Assembly (NCBI GenBank): GCA_003693705.1
Contig: RBZT01000536.1
Span: forward strand, 1-57,364
DNA length: 57,364 bases
Direction: 5' to 3'
Source: Polymyxa betae
Lineage: Eukaryota > Endomyxa > Phytomyxea > Plasmodiophorida > Plasmodiophoridae
Shown: positions 22,380 through 33,135 of the stretch, one piece after another
Numbering within the stretch: the stretch's first letter is position 1
Layout: every line of letters begins with the position of its first letter
The notes under the pieces: model-generated
The model's input: the letters and a program-made list of their open reading frames with translations, nothing else
Database searches by the model: none
What the model was told of the DNA's origin: nothing
Program-made: the position numbers and the translations under genes

Positions 22380-22568
22380 ATTATCATGGCGACATTCTCT
22401 TTATTCAATACCGGAATTCATCTACCAAAGTAACCTAGATAATCCCATTTCCTTTCTTATATAAATTCCAGTGAACTTGTTGGCAAGATTAATCAGCGAA
22501 TTTGCTGGAATAATCAGTGTTTGAGTGCGTGACAGGTCCGATACCTTCATCATTGCGAGATTGAAATC

Positions 22569-24308
22569 ATGTCGGGGATCAGCACATCTGATATATTCGT
22601 GATAGGAGAGGATGCTAAAGGTGGTCGTCTAGATGATAGCACTATATCATATTATAGATCGATAGTATCTGCTATAGATAGTACAGATGATACATCTGGA
22701 GATATTGATATAGAATCAGCTGCTAATCGTGCTATACATGATCTACCTACTGCTATATATCGTCTATGTGTAAATAGACAGGGATCGAAGGCATTACAGA
22801 CAATCATCTCTCGATGTTCTCCAATTGAATGTCGTTTCTTCATGCAACGTATCGATCATCTCGTACTGGCCCTGACTGGAGATCGATGTGCCTCACATGT
22901 AATCCAGTCTGCTATTAATCGTCTATCATCTCTGATTAATACCGAATTTGATGATGAAAGCCAGGAAGGTTTTGAGCATGTTATGTCAGCTAGTGATATC
23001 ATTAATCAGCTCGCTGATCGGTTCACTCCACATCTGGTCGTACTGGCGACGCAGGCATCATCGTCATTCATAATTCGTGGTATGATCGATATTGATCTAT
23101 CATCTGTATTAACATCATGGACTGAGACATTCATTGATCAACTTGATCAAGTCACATGTAACACATTCGGCTCTGCAACGTTACAACATCTTGTCGTTAC
23201 ATTGCAGAAACGTGGCCTGGACGATACTTTGCGCCCTCTTCTGCAAGCCGTACTGGCCCGGTTTGAGGACCTGGTCCAAGATCGCGCTGGATCCCATCTC
23301 GTCGAATGTGCAGTACGACACACCCCCGATGATCTCTATCTGGATCTATTGCAACGTCATTGTCTGCGTCGTGTTGGCCCCCTGTCTCTGGGTCTCACAT
23401 CCAACCATGTCGTACAACGTCTACTAGAAGGTGTTCGAGATCAGGCTCAGGCTCAGTTATTGATACAGCCCCTGTTAGATCAGGTCCCAACTCTTATTAG
23501 ACGGGGTCGGGCTGGGGTCGTACTGGCTCTGGTCGGATGTGCTGCCCGACTGCAATGTATGCAGAAGGATGTATTCCGAGCTGTATGTCGTGCTCATGAT
23601 GTTCAAGATCCAGCTGCTGATAAATCAATATGCCATCGTCTTATTGAATCACATGGTGAAATTGGATCCAGATTTGTACAAGGTTTAGTTCAACTAGGTG
23701 GTCAACAACAACGTCTTGTGATAGAATCATTTCTATCAGCTGGTCCTGAATGGATTCAAAGTCTATCATTAGATAGATCTGGTAGTCATGCTGTTGATAC
23801 TATTATCAAATCTGGTATGATACCTGGGAAATCTTTAAGACAGTTATGCAGTGGTCTCGATCTGGCCAAGCTCGCTCTGGATCGATATGGCAGCTATTGC
23901 CTGCAGGCTCTATACGATCGTGTTGATCTGGGTCTGAAGAAGCGTATTGTGGCTGTCCTGTCTGATCATCAACAGCAGCTGGAAGCCACACGTCATGGGC
24001 CAGTACTGCTAGCCAAGCTGCGGGTTGGTGATTTCAAGACTCGTGGTGAAGCTCATTGGGAACATCAAATGGGACGTGATGTTAATACCAAGAATATATT
24101 CAGTGATATTATTGGTGACGATGATAACGAAGGCGGCTTTAAACCGAAATCTGTCAAGAAACAGAAGGAAGAAGGCGTCATTAAACCGAAATCTGACAAG
24201 AATCAGAAGGAAGGCGTCATTAAACCGAAATCTGACAAGAAGCGAAAGGAAGTAGGTGATGTCAAACCGAAACCCAACAAGAAACGGAAGCACAAAGAAC
24301 GATCATGA
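22569..24308 (+). CDS. NOP9: NOP9-like Pumilio-repeat nucleolar protein
   Basis: Single exon, 579 aa. Puf-type helical repeats run from about residue 60 to 490, with recognisable cores such as VNRQGSKALQTII, GDRCASHVIQSAI, FGSATLQHLV, DRAGSHLVECAV, SNHVVQRLLE, DRSGSHAVDTII and DRYGSYCLQALY. The irregular spacing and length fit NOP9, which binds pre-18S rRNA in small-subunit biogenesis, better than classical eight-repeat PUFs. The C-terminus has a lysine-rich tail of four 12–15-residue repeats (KPKSDKKRKE type, about 24139–24280), a likely nucleolar targeting signal. No signal peptide. Neighbouring genes on both sides are on the same strand with short spacers. Confidence 0.85.
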   Translation: MSGISTSDIFVIGEDAKGGRLDDSTISYYRSIVSAIDSTDDTSGDIDIESAANRAIHDLPTAIYRLCVNRQGSKALQTIISRCSPIECRFFMQRIDHLVLALTGDRCASHVIQSAINRLSSLINTEFDDESQEGFEHVMSASDIINQLADRFTPHLVVLATQASSSFIIRGMIDIDLSSVLTSWTETFIDQLDQVTCNTFGSATLQHLVVTLQKRGLDDTLRPLLQAVLARFEDLVQDRAGSHLVECAVRHTPDDLYLDLLQRHCLRRVGPLSLGLTSNHVVQRLLEGVRDQAQAQLLIQPLLDQVPTLIRRGRAGVVLALVGCAARLQCMQKDVFRAVCRAHDVQDPAADKSICHRLIESHGEIGSRFVQGLVQLGGQQQRLVIESFLSAGPEWIQSLSLDRSGSHAVDTIIKSGMIPGKSLRQLCSGLDLAKLALDRYGSYCLQALYDRVDLGLKKRIVAVLSDHQQQLEATRHGPVLLAKLRVGDFKTRGEAHWEHQMGRDVNTKNIFSDIIGDDDNEGGFKPKSVKKQKEEGVIKPKSDKNQKEGVIKPKSDKKRKEVGDVKPKPNKKRKHKERS

Positions 24309-24436
24309 AATCAGCTTGTATAGAGTTTCTAAACAATTCACTTTTCTGTTAATAAGTTATTTGCTTCAGTAAAAGCACTGTTGAATGTTGTTCTGACAAA
24401 TTGAAGTTGTCAGGGTTTAAGTAGATGTAATCAACT

Positions 24437-25115
24437 ATGAGCGATGAACATATTGGATGTATGAATCTGTTGATATAACTGAGTGTTGCGTGTTCTATAT
24501 AGTAATGTGGCTATTTGTAATCGATGTTCAAACTGTATTCGTAGACAAAGACTCATTCTGGTATACACCAAGCCTATATGATATACTTCCCAATATACGT
24601 CGGCTAACGTCGGCTGTACCATCCAACAGAAAGGTTCTTACCAGGTTCGACCCCATCCCGGGCCAGCACGGTCTCCACAATACCTTCTATCTAACGCTAG
24701 GAATAGATTCGTAGCACCGAAATCGGAGCCGGTCGGTTCCTGGAAAGATTACTACGAGCGTTGGCCTCAGGCATTGGATCCGCATAATCAATATCTTTTC
24801 GACCTGGTCGATGAATTTCATGGCGGGCTCATTATAGATCGACCCAGCTTCTCAAAATGGGATTCACAAGTTCATGAACTACTTGGTGATGTGGATGAGA
24901 TTTGTATCTGTGGAACCATGACAGATTGCTGTGTTCTATCAACAGCTTTGGCCGCTATTGACGATGGCGTTCGTGTGAAAATCATTACTGATGCGTGTGC
25001 TGGATGGACGCCAGACGAACATAAACATGCTCTGCACACAATGGTAAGATTTGCACCAATGATAAGGTTGATAACAACGAATGAATTCCTGCACGAATAT
25101 AATCAGCGTTTATAA
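24437..25115 (+). CDS. Isochorismatase-like cysteine hydrolase
   Basis: Three exons, 24437–24458, 24503–24644 and 24701–25115, give 192 codons in phase. The fold is the isochorismatase/nicotinamidase superfamily: the first strand with catalytic Asp (MWLFVIDVQ), GSWKDYYERWP, then ICGTMTDCCVLSTALAA with the nucleophilic Cys, and VKIITDACAGWTPDEHKHAL. The catalytic Lys normally lies between; KPSFSKW-like residues (RPSFSKW) are in the expected region. The substrate cannot be read from sequence: these enzymes hydrolyse isochorismate, nicotinamide or related compounds. There is no signal peptide, unlike the secreted isochorismatases reported as effectors in some oomycetes. The second intron contains a GTTCGACCCC word that is not a tRNA. 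Confidence 0.8.
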
Positions 25116-25139
25116 GGGGTTTCAGGTTTAGGGTCTGTC

Positions 25140-26666
25140 ATGTTAATGTACGCCCCAACGATCTCCCATTTAATGTCGCTTGAGGACGACAACTTAGACG
25201 ATAGAAGCGACCTGCAGGAAGAGGCACGCGATTCTGTCGCCAGCTTACGAATCGCTTGGCAGACTACGCCCCCGGAGCTGGTGGCAGCAGATGACGATTG
25301 TAGCCAGTTGAGCGAGGTCAGCTTCGATCGGGTGTCGTCGCCATCCACGACCTTTGAGCACGATCTCACCACATTAAAGCATGAAATCGCTGCCGCTCGT
25401 CATGCTGTCAAATCTGTTCAGAAGCCGACATCGCGGTTCTGGCAGCGCCTTCACGTGTGGAGCGAACGCCGTCAACGCAAGCTTGCTAAATTACGATCTC
25501 AGCGTGATGCCAACGACAATGCCGAATGTACGTTCAAGCCTGCTGTCCTGCCTCGTTCTCTGGAGCTCGCAGCTAAACCCACCATATCACCATCTTCAAC
25601 AGCTCGGGCCCGGATCGAGACGTTGCGAGTCGAACTGGCCGAGCGCGAGCTACGTGAATGCACGTTCAGGCCGCAGATCGTCGAGCGAAGCCGGGAGCTG
25701 GCTAGCAGCCTGAATCGGGCAGCGATGCGGCCTGTGTCTGACGCTGCCGCACCGTCTGAACCTCCACCCACATTTCAGCCAAAGATAACGTCGAGATGGA
25801 AACGTCTTCAACGTGTTCGTGAATATTGTAATGTTGCAGCACCAGATCGATTATCGCGCCCAACACCGTTCTCACATCGAAGTCATCAAGCCCAGGAGCA
25901 GAAACAAAACCGAACAGTAATTGCTCGGGATCAAATATTGGCGTTCTGTCAGCGGCAGGAGGCATCCCTGCGAGCCAAGTTACAGAAGCTGGATGCGGCG
26001 CGTCAGGCACGCTCCGCGCAGACAACCATGGCGCCGGCGACGAAAAAATCTCTGGAAAACTTTACGATGCGGCAGGAGGAAAGATGGAAACAGAAACTAG
26101 CAACTATTGCCGAACTTCAAAATGAGATGGAGAATTCCTGGGCATTCACTCCTACTGTCGACCCTAAATCGCAACGCCTTGGCGAATCGAGCAAATATCG
26201 AACCAGAATAAAAACTGCCAAGATCGGGAAAAGCGAAAAATATCATCGGGGACATCAACGTGATCGGCAACGTCTCCGAGAACTTGAGAAATCGCCATCA
26301 TCAAAACTGGTCGTGAAGTCCAACAAAGTCGTTGGGACGATGGATGACTTTGTATTCCGTCAAAGACAGTTTGAAGAGATGAAAAAGCAGAGGTTAGAAG
26401 AACGAAAGGACCGATACAAAAATCGTGAAGAAGATGAGATCTTGGAGGCCATCAAACAAATGCAGGAATTACGATTAAAACAGCTGACACCGCAGGAACG
26501 ACGCCTTCGTGCTAAAGAATTCGCCATTCGCAACGCTATTATAAAGCAACATGACAATGCTGTGGAAACTGAGTCGGATGACGACAACCAAAACATGGTT
26601 AAGAATGATCTTCGAACAGATGATGAGGAGATTGTTGAATTCCGTCTCGATGATGGCGTTAGATGA
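25140..26666 (+). CDS. Coiled-coil protein with repeated (C)TFxP motifs, function un-recognised
   Basis: Single exon, 508 aa, very rich in Arg, Lys, Gln and Glu with predicted coiled coils (about residues 75–130, 270–340, 390–470). At least four copies of a short motif recur: ECTFKPAVLPRSLEL (residue 127), ECTFRPQIVERSREL (176), PTFQPKITSRWKRL (212) and WAFTPTVDPKSQRL (335). TF.P…(S) motifs of this kind are seen in uncharacterised proteins of flagellated protists, so a link to the flagellum or cytoskeleton is possible but only inferred. A TTTAGGG word lies seven bases upstream of the start. A second ATG at 25173 is an alternative start. The gene starts 25 bp after the stop of the isochorismatase gene. 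Confidence 0.6.
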   Translation: MLMYAPTISHLMSLEDDNLDDRSDLQEEARDSVASLRIAWQTTPPELVAADDDCSQLSEVSFDRVSSPSTTFEHDLTTLKHEIAAARHAVKSVQKPTSRFWQRLHVWSERRQRKLAKLRSQRDANDNAECTFKPAVLPRSLELAAKPTISPSSTARARIETLRVELAERELRECTFRPQIVERSRELASSLNRAAMRPVSDAAAPSEPPPTFQPKITSRWKRLQRVREYCNVAAPDRLSRPTPFSHRSHQAQEQKQNRTVIARDQILAFCQRQEASLRAKLQKLDAARQARSAQTTMAPATKKSLENFTMRQEERWKQKLATIAELQNEMENSWAFTPTVDPKSQRLGESSKYRTRIKTAKIGKSEKYHRGHQRDRQRLRELEKSPSSKLVVKSNKVVGTMDDFVFRQRQFEEMKKQRLEERKDRYKNREEDEILEAIKQMQELRLKQLTPQERRLRAKEFAIRNAIIKQHDNAVETESDDDNQNMVKNDLRTDDEEIVEFRLDDGVR

Positions 26667-27079
26667 CGATTATATGGGATTATTAGACAGAATGGTGCAT
26701 AATCATACTGGAAATTAGGATATATTAAAAGTAATAATATACATACAGTATAACAAGTAGAAACTCATAGAATCTTCGAACATTACGAAAATCATAGATA
26801 TCCCATAGGAAGAATAGACTCAGAATCGACGAAATATACTGGAGTTAGAGAAAAAGCAAACTATAGTTTTCTATAGAAACAATAAAGAGATCTTATCAGC
26901 ATTCTAAAGAAGACACGGATAACAGAAAACATTGATACTAAAAAGATTTGAGGAATCTATTACTACAGCTGAAAATTTGACAATAACTACTTCTCAAAAC
27001 CGGAGCCCGATTCTCGAACTGGAGACCTCCGCTGAGCAGGTGATCTTTTGCGAGCAGGAACCTACGAAATGATGAGTTC
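26667..27079. other. Convergent intergenic region
   Basis: 410 bp between the 3' ends of two convergent genes. A/T-rich, no open frame of note. A CGGAGCCCGATTCTCGAACT stretch near 27001–27020 resembles a tRNA T-arm on the minus strand, but no cloverleaf can be built. Confidence 0.4.
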
Positions 27080-30000
27080 TCAAATCAAAGCTGAAAATGC
27101 AGTAACAAAGACTTGTTTGGGGACGGCCGTATTGACAGGTTGGTATTCATTCAGAGCGCCAAACATTTGCGTAGACGCTTGCTGTAGGAACATTTTCGCT
27201 AAAGCAAGGGCTGGTTGTGATAGATTCAGGTAGTAGATGACACCCAGACAAATCAAAGCGAAAACCTGAGGAGGCTTTGTTAAGTCAAAATACAGAAATA
27301 ACGCACATGATTACGATCAGCATAAACAGGAAAGGATGACTAAGTACAGTAATGGCTTCGTTAGCACCGAGTATGCCAACTAATGCATACATCCATAAAG
27401 GAATGTGGCTAAGCTGTCGAGCTCTGGATGCATTTGTTTCAGCTGCTTCGAGAGCAAGTTGACAATCGTTCAGAAAGGATTCTCGAATTGAATCCATTTC
27501 GGAGTCAGATATCAAAACACTATCAGAAAATTAGCAGCGACAGAAATCTGGTAAAGTTTAATTACGTGGCTTTTCGAGGCGATGATGATCTAGGAGACCC
27601 TTCTGAACCTAACTCTGCCAGCTTGAATTTGTTGAACATGTTTAGAAGCTGTTCTGCCTGAAAAACAAATCAGTGAAGTTTGAAAAAGCCAACCAGTCGA
27701 ATACTTGTGCTCTCGCCCTCAGATAGTGACCACGAATATCACGTTCTTGGTGCCAAATTCTTGGAAGCCCCTGATCATCGAGACGGAATTTCCTATGGAT
27801 CTTTAGAGACAAATAATACGAGACTATAGAAACATTCAATACAAATCGAATGTCTTCTGCATTTTCTGCTTAATAAAAGACACATATTTCTTTGCTTCTT
27901 CTTTCAGCTGTCCAATAGCGTCCTGTTTGGATTCCTCTTGGAACTGTTTACAGCGATGCGGGTTATTATCGATAGAGGGTAGTTTCCGGTCAATAATGCC
28001 TTCAGTAATATCAGAAAGCCATTCATCTATAATCACGTGCAGAAGTCAGCAAGTCAGAAACATGAGCTGGTAATGAAAAACCTAGAGCAGCCTGGATATC
28101 TTGCCACATTGAAGGGCCGGCCAGTTCAAAATATCGAATAACTTGAGGAACTAGTTGTGACCGGATCTTAGCACGAATTTCTCCCGAAAGCTTGGAGAGC
28201 TGTTGCTCACGGAGGGAACTCTGGATTGCTGGACCCCGATTTAGAAGCGTCAGTTAAGGAGCATGAATATCAAACCATCAATATCCACATTGAGTTGAGA
28301 GATAAACTGGTCAATCGACCATTGACAAGTTTCAGGGATAACTTGGGAGTTAAGATCCTCTAACTTTGCTTGGGCAAGCTGAGCACATTGTTTTGAAATC
28401 TGAATAAGCACGATTAAAAAAGTGTTGGAGAGACGGAGAGAATCAACATTCACCTCATTGAAGCGCGGAGAAGCCTTTTGTTTTGGAAGCTGGGCTTCCA
28501 TTTCTGACTTATACAAGCTTGAAGCGATGGCTTTTGCTTGGGTCATCTGCTGAGTCCACCTAGAAAATATCAGATCTGCGATATGTCAAAATTAAAAGCA
28601 GATACAAAGGCTTCATCTCGTCATGGATTCTTTGCAGAAGGTCATTGCGTTTACGATTGACCACAGCAGGATGGTAACCTGCTAATTTTTCATCATATGT
28701 TTCTAGACAGCTGTTAATGATTGAATTGCATCTGATGGCAAAATCTGAAGCGAACCCCTACAGAAAAAATCAGATAAAGTGGCACTGTACAAGTGAAAGT
28801 AGAGCATATCGTTACTGCGTTCACTCTCTGTTTAAGGCTCGCTGCTGCTTTATGATATTCTACAACAATGCCGACCATCTCTTCATCGCACCTATAAATT
28901 GCAAGCATCTCTTTTTGCGAAGGCAGATTAAGATCTTTATGATTCAAAATAGTCTCCCTATCAAGCCGCTTTGACAAGAGATAGGACAAGTCAAAGAATC
29001 CATACCATATAGTACCGACAAATTTGCCCAAACCAGAAGCTGGAACAGAAACTGTCTTTTGCAGCCTCAACTCTGGCGAGAACAAATATTCGGAACATTT
29101 TGGATCAACAAACCTTGCAAAAAGTGGTTAGTACTAGTGTCAATCGAAACATTTTGACGAACCTGGTTCGAAGAGAGTCAACAGTAGCGGCAAATTTATC
29201 GCCTTCATATTTCTTGTGCGGTAATCCGATAAATTGGATGTCAAATAAAGATTCCATTTTTAAATCAGTTAATCCAGGCGGCAGTTTAAGATCGCTCCAA
29301 ATTCGTTTCATATCTTCGCGCAGCTGATTAGCTATTATCTGACAAATCTGAGGATCGGTATTTGCACTAAAACAAGCATTGATTACATGCATTGGACTCT
29401 CAGATTCGGAATGGTCACGAATGGTGAACAGCAAGAGGGTTTTGTTGGGATTCGAGTCAGATCGAAGCTGTTCGGATAGCAGAGAAATATTAACTTCGAA
29501 TACAGTTGCTAACACCTATCGCGTGTAAGCATAGCTCCTAGGAAAATTACATTGATTCTAACTCCATAATTTGATGCAACATATCGCCCAATGTCGTGCT
29601 GCCACATATTGATGATCAGGACCTAATGGTGATGATAAGAAACCCGTTTAGCTTTTGCAACAAAATGTAAACCTCAGCTACAGAAAGTGCTAAAAGAGCT
29701 GATTGCCGCTCAAAAGGGTGACGTTCTTGACCACGAGTGACACTATCTGTCCCCTCCAGATCCATGATCAAAGCGTGAGGAACCTGGGGAGAAGCTCCAA
29801 ACCATACGCCTGCAAACTATCAGAGGTAAACAGAGGATAACTGATTGGATTCACCTTTAGTTGTCATCTGACGTCCCGTGAGAGAGTTTAGCTCTTCGAA
29901 TTTTGTCCCAAAAAGAATGTTAAGAAGTGTGCCTGCAAGTGATTTAGATCATGCTGAAAGTTAGAAAGAAGTACTTTTTCCAGAGCTTTGGGCGCCCATT

Positions 30001-30244
30001 ATGGCAATAACACTATAATCAATCCCACAATCCAGTAAACCATGCTTGCCCATGAACTTAGTGATAGCCTCTGGTGTAGTGCTAGAACTGTATCAAAACA
30101 AACTAAACGGGATTGCAACAAGTGATCTAACCAGAACTGCCCCTCTTTGTTTACGACATGGATGAGACCTGATGTTCCTGATTCTGGTTCTGTAATATCC
30201 ACACCCGACGAAATCGAAGCATATTCTGAAGCAGCCGCTGTCAT
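27080..30244 (-). CDS. SEY1: Sey1/RHD3-type dynamin-like GTPase of the ER
   Basis: A large multi-exon gene from about ATG 30244 (MTAAASEYASISSG) to TGA 27080. The GTPase domain has the P-loop GAQSSGKST, split by an intron in phase (30000–29950 region), the switch threonine segment TGRQMTTKGI and the DLEGTDS…RG motif near 29760. A long helical middle region follows, then the typical C-terminal membrane hairpin beginning LSHIPLWMYALVGILGANEA (about 27410–27350) and ending near the stop with QVFVTAFSALI. RHD3/Sey1/atlastin proteins fuse ER tubules. At least nine introns of 40–60 bp are visible; I did not resolve all of them. An in-frame ATG at 30334 would add 30 residues. The order of domains and membrane hairpin make the family firm. 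Confidence 0.88.
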
Positions 30245-30468
30245 TATATGGAGACCACAATCAGAAAATGCAATGACAAGAAGAAACCAGGGTCGGCTCC
30301 TGCTGATGTGATTGCGGGGGAGGCCACGCCTCACCTTTTTCAGACAATTAGGCCTGGTGCCCTGGCGGGACCAAAGCTTTCAATACATAATTTGCAAACG
30401 TATTGAGCAATTTTCAACAGTTATATTAAACAAGAAAGTTAGCAAGGTCAAAGGGCCGCTTCAGATAT

Positions 30469-32104
30469 TTACAGCAGCTCCGTGAAAAACCGCTTTAAAC
30501 ATTTCCAGGGCCTGGCGTATTCCGGATTAATGAAAATGGCACGCTGCATGCAAGATTTGGCTTGAGAATCTTGACCGATATCCAGCAAGACCAGGGACAT
30601 TCTGAATAAAACAACCGGATCGGATCCATATGATCGTAGTGACCATTGGTAATTTGCAAGAGCCATCTGAGGTATACGCGCCGCTAGGAAAGCATTCCCA
30701 ATCTCGAATATGAAATCGGGAGTTCCTCTTAAAACAAAGCATCGCCTTGTCGCAAGAAACAATGCATTGGCACACTGATCCAGACATCGGCCATCACAGC
30801 ATTCTGATAATTCCTGAGAAAATCTCATGCGTAGGCCAAAGAATAGACGAGGGTCGTAACAGCTCAGTTGAAGCATGGTCATTAACTGTGATAGGTTTGA
30901 AGAGGGAGCAGATTTGATGAAAAGATGATACATATCAAGATATGAAGGCAAAGCATCTAAACTGCATAATGATTCGCGAACCCAGGCACTTGCATTCCAC
31001 GACATCGCCATTAGCTTCAAATTCTTTTCAAGACCGCTTTCCCAAACAAAGCCTGTATTATGGAGTTTAGAACAGCTTGCAGAATGAAACGTTTTTGTCA
31101 CGAAATACCTTGGCGATACTGAGCAACAAATCGCAAGCATTGAAAATTAACCGCGAATGAAAACGATTGGTGCTTGGCAATTGGCAATTCTGGATCAGCA
31201 GCAGGAAACAACTCGACATTCTCACTGCTTCCTTTGTCTGAAACATGTAAATACCAAATATTCACCTAATTATTTGTGATATCGTACCGCAAACTACAAT
31301 TAGCAAAGGGATGCGCATATGGCTGAAGAAGTCATGGAGCCATAGAAGAATTGAAACAGCAGCAAGAGGCAGCATGAAGGCCTGAGGGGAGGAAAACTCG
31401 TGATTACGGTAGGAGATGTAGAGGACTAACTCTTTGGGTAAGCAAGAAGTGGCACTAACAGGTTCCATTCTCTTGCTATACTGTAGGTTAGAGTCGTCAT
31501 AAGGGGCAATATACATCTTTCGTAAGGCATAAGGACCGAAAGTAATCGAATATATATCCATTGGGAGACTGTCGAATAAATAGCTGGCAATGACAATGAC
31601 AGGACATTGTGGCTGCCAGAGTTGCTTGCAGAACCGTAGCAGAATGGGAAATCTGGGAGATAGCACATCGAACTGGGCAAAGTCTACAATACCAGAATGT
31701 GCATGCGTTAAGAGCTGAGAATGCTGTAAATAAGCTTGAATGTTGGATTCAGCATAATCAGTCAAGATGTAAAGAAGACTGTTTGGGTTCAAGTCGCTCT
31801 TTCGGCAGCGCTCAACCCAGATCTGTAGAATCAGAAAAGCCAATTCCCCTGAGCCTCCGCCCAGTTCTAATACAGCAATCGGAACAGAGCCACATTCCGA
31901 AAGCGAAATCAGCAGGTTAACATACTTATCAGCAAGGAATGCATTCGAGGTCGCATAGCTTGGAACGCCACCTTCTGCCGTCCATGCTTTCGGTCCGCGC
32001 GTCGTGTAAAAATCTTTCTGTCGTTGCCATAAACAAGACTCAGACAGAGGTTTCCATTCTGTTGTACCATTCGAAGGAACACAGCCGTTTCTTAACGGCG
32101 GCAT
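30469..32104 (-). CDS. SAM-dependent methyltransferase fused to a TPR-like C-terminus
   Basis: Three exons join in phase (509 aa): 32104–31288, 31237–31109, 31052–30469. Residues 60–270 look like a class I methyltransferase of the type that includes NDUFAF7/MidA relatives: AVLELGGGSGELAFLIL is the SAM-binding loop, LYILTDYAESNIQAY and VIASYLFDSLPMDIYSI follow. After PLLIVVC a conserved-looking linker (DKGSSENVE…HQSFSFAVNFQCL) leads to a C-terminal third with TPR-type helix pairs (EIGNAFLAARIPQMALANYQ, FRMSLVLLDIGQDSQAKSCM). The substrate is unknown. The combination of the two domains in one chain is supported by two introns that keep frame. It starts 660 bp from the divergent gene at 32764. 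Confidence 0.72.
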
Positions 32105-32763
32105 CGTCGAGGCAGGCTGCAGAATACTCTAATGATCTGAAGCCTGATAACACCGATATTCTTGAAGATCTTCATCATAAGGCAGTATAAATCGTGATCA
32201 TCATTGAGATTGAATAAATCTGCGCAGCCCTCCATTCTAATTTGTTGTTAAAACGTTTCGTTGCAGAATTTCAGCAGTGTATTGTCAGTATACAAATCCA
32301 TCCAACTTATGGTCATTCGCGCCGATTCCGGTAGCTTCTAGAGAGACGATGTTTGCTTTGTCTGCTCGCTGGCACATCAATTGCTGCTAAATAGATTTAT
32401 TCGGAAAAGCAGTTTGGCTGTTGTCAGAGCAATTGAAAAAGTGGGGATTAAAACACAATAAGCGATCTAGCAATCTTATCAGGACTGTTACCTTCAAAGG
32501 TTCCGATTCATAGCGAAATCATATCTACTGAAGAAACGAAGCAAAGAAATAAACAAGCCAGTTCCGCTCCTGGCTTCCATTAAGTGAAAAACAAAGCTTA
32601 ACACTCAATTTGAACAAGTGCCAGCATGGCTTACTTATAGAGATATAATGCTTGATAGAGCTTGACCTTCCGTTCATGACAGCAAATGACTCGATCAGGT
32701 TGTCAAACTCTGAGCACGTCCAATTTTGTTGCTCAAATATCTAAACCTTGAATATTTAAGAAG
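32105..32763. other. Divergent intergenic region
   Basis: 660 bp between two divergent starts. The plus strand is open 31939–32190 as an antisense shadow of the methyltransferase start. No gene, RNA or repeat is supported; both promoters should lie here. Confidence 0.4.
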
Positions 32764-33135
32764 ATGCTCCCAGGAACCTGTCATGATCTGCAAACTACGA
32801 CACCATCGCGCCCTCAAACCTGGACTGCGAAAGATATCGTCGTGACCACGCTGGCGATAATCTTCATTCCTCTATGCGGCGCTCACGATCTGATCGCCGC
32901 TGCAGTCATCAGCTCGGTTGTACTGGCCACCTGGTCGATGCATAAGTCGCCGTCGTTCGCTCAAGCGTTCACTGTAAAGTTCGCTATTGTTGTCCAATAC
33001 TGTATTATCATGGTGACCGCTTATTCGCTTTATGACATATCTGTATCTCCAGAGGCAGAAAGGCGTCGCTATATGGCCCTATTCCAGGGACAGAATGCAC
33101 TCGAATCTCAACCATTATATTACATTACAACGTAA
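32764..33135 (+). CDS. Small membrane protein, not recognised
   Basis: 123 aa, single exon. Three hydrophobic helices are likely: about residues 24–40 (DIVVTTLAIIFIPLCGA), 42–58 (DLIAAAVISSVVLATWS) and 70–90 (AFTVKFAIVVQYCIIMVTAY), with a charged C-terminus (PEAERRRYMALF). No family is recognised. Codon use is ordinary and the preceding 10 bp (TATTTAAGAAG) are A/T-rich. A real gene is likely given the clean topology, but it has no supporting neighbour. Confidence 0.5.
   Translation: MLPGTCHDLQTTTPSRPQTWTAKDIVVTTLAIIFIPLCGAHDLIAAAVISSVVLATWSMHKSPSFAQAFTVKFAIVVQYCIIMVTAYSLYDISVSPEAERRRYMALFQGQNALESQPLYYITT

Noticed and set aside
24645-24700. GTTCGACCCC word resembling a tRNA T-loop
   Set aside because: It lies inside a 56-bp intron whose removal keeps the isochorismatase frame; no cloverleaf.
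27001-27031. tRNA-like T-arm on the minus strand
   Set aside because: A GTTCGAGAATC loop is present, but no matching acceptor, D or anticodon stems could be found.
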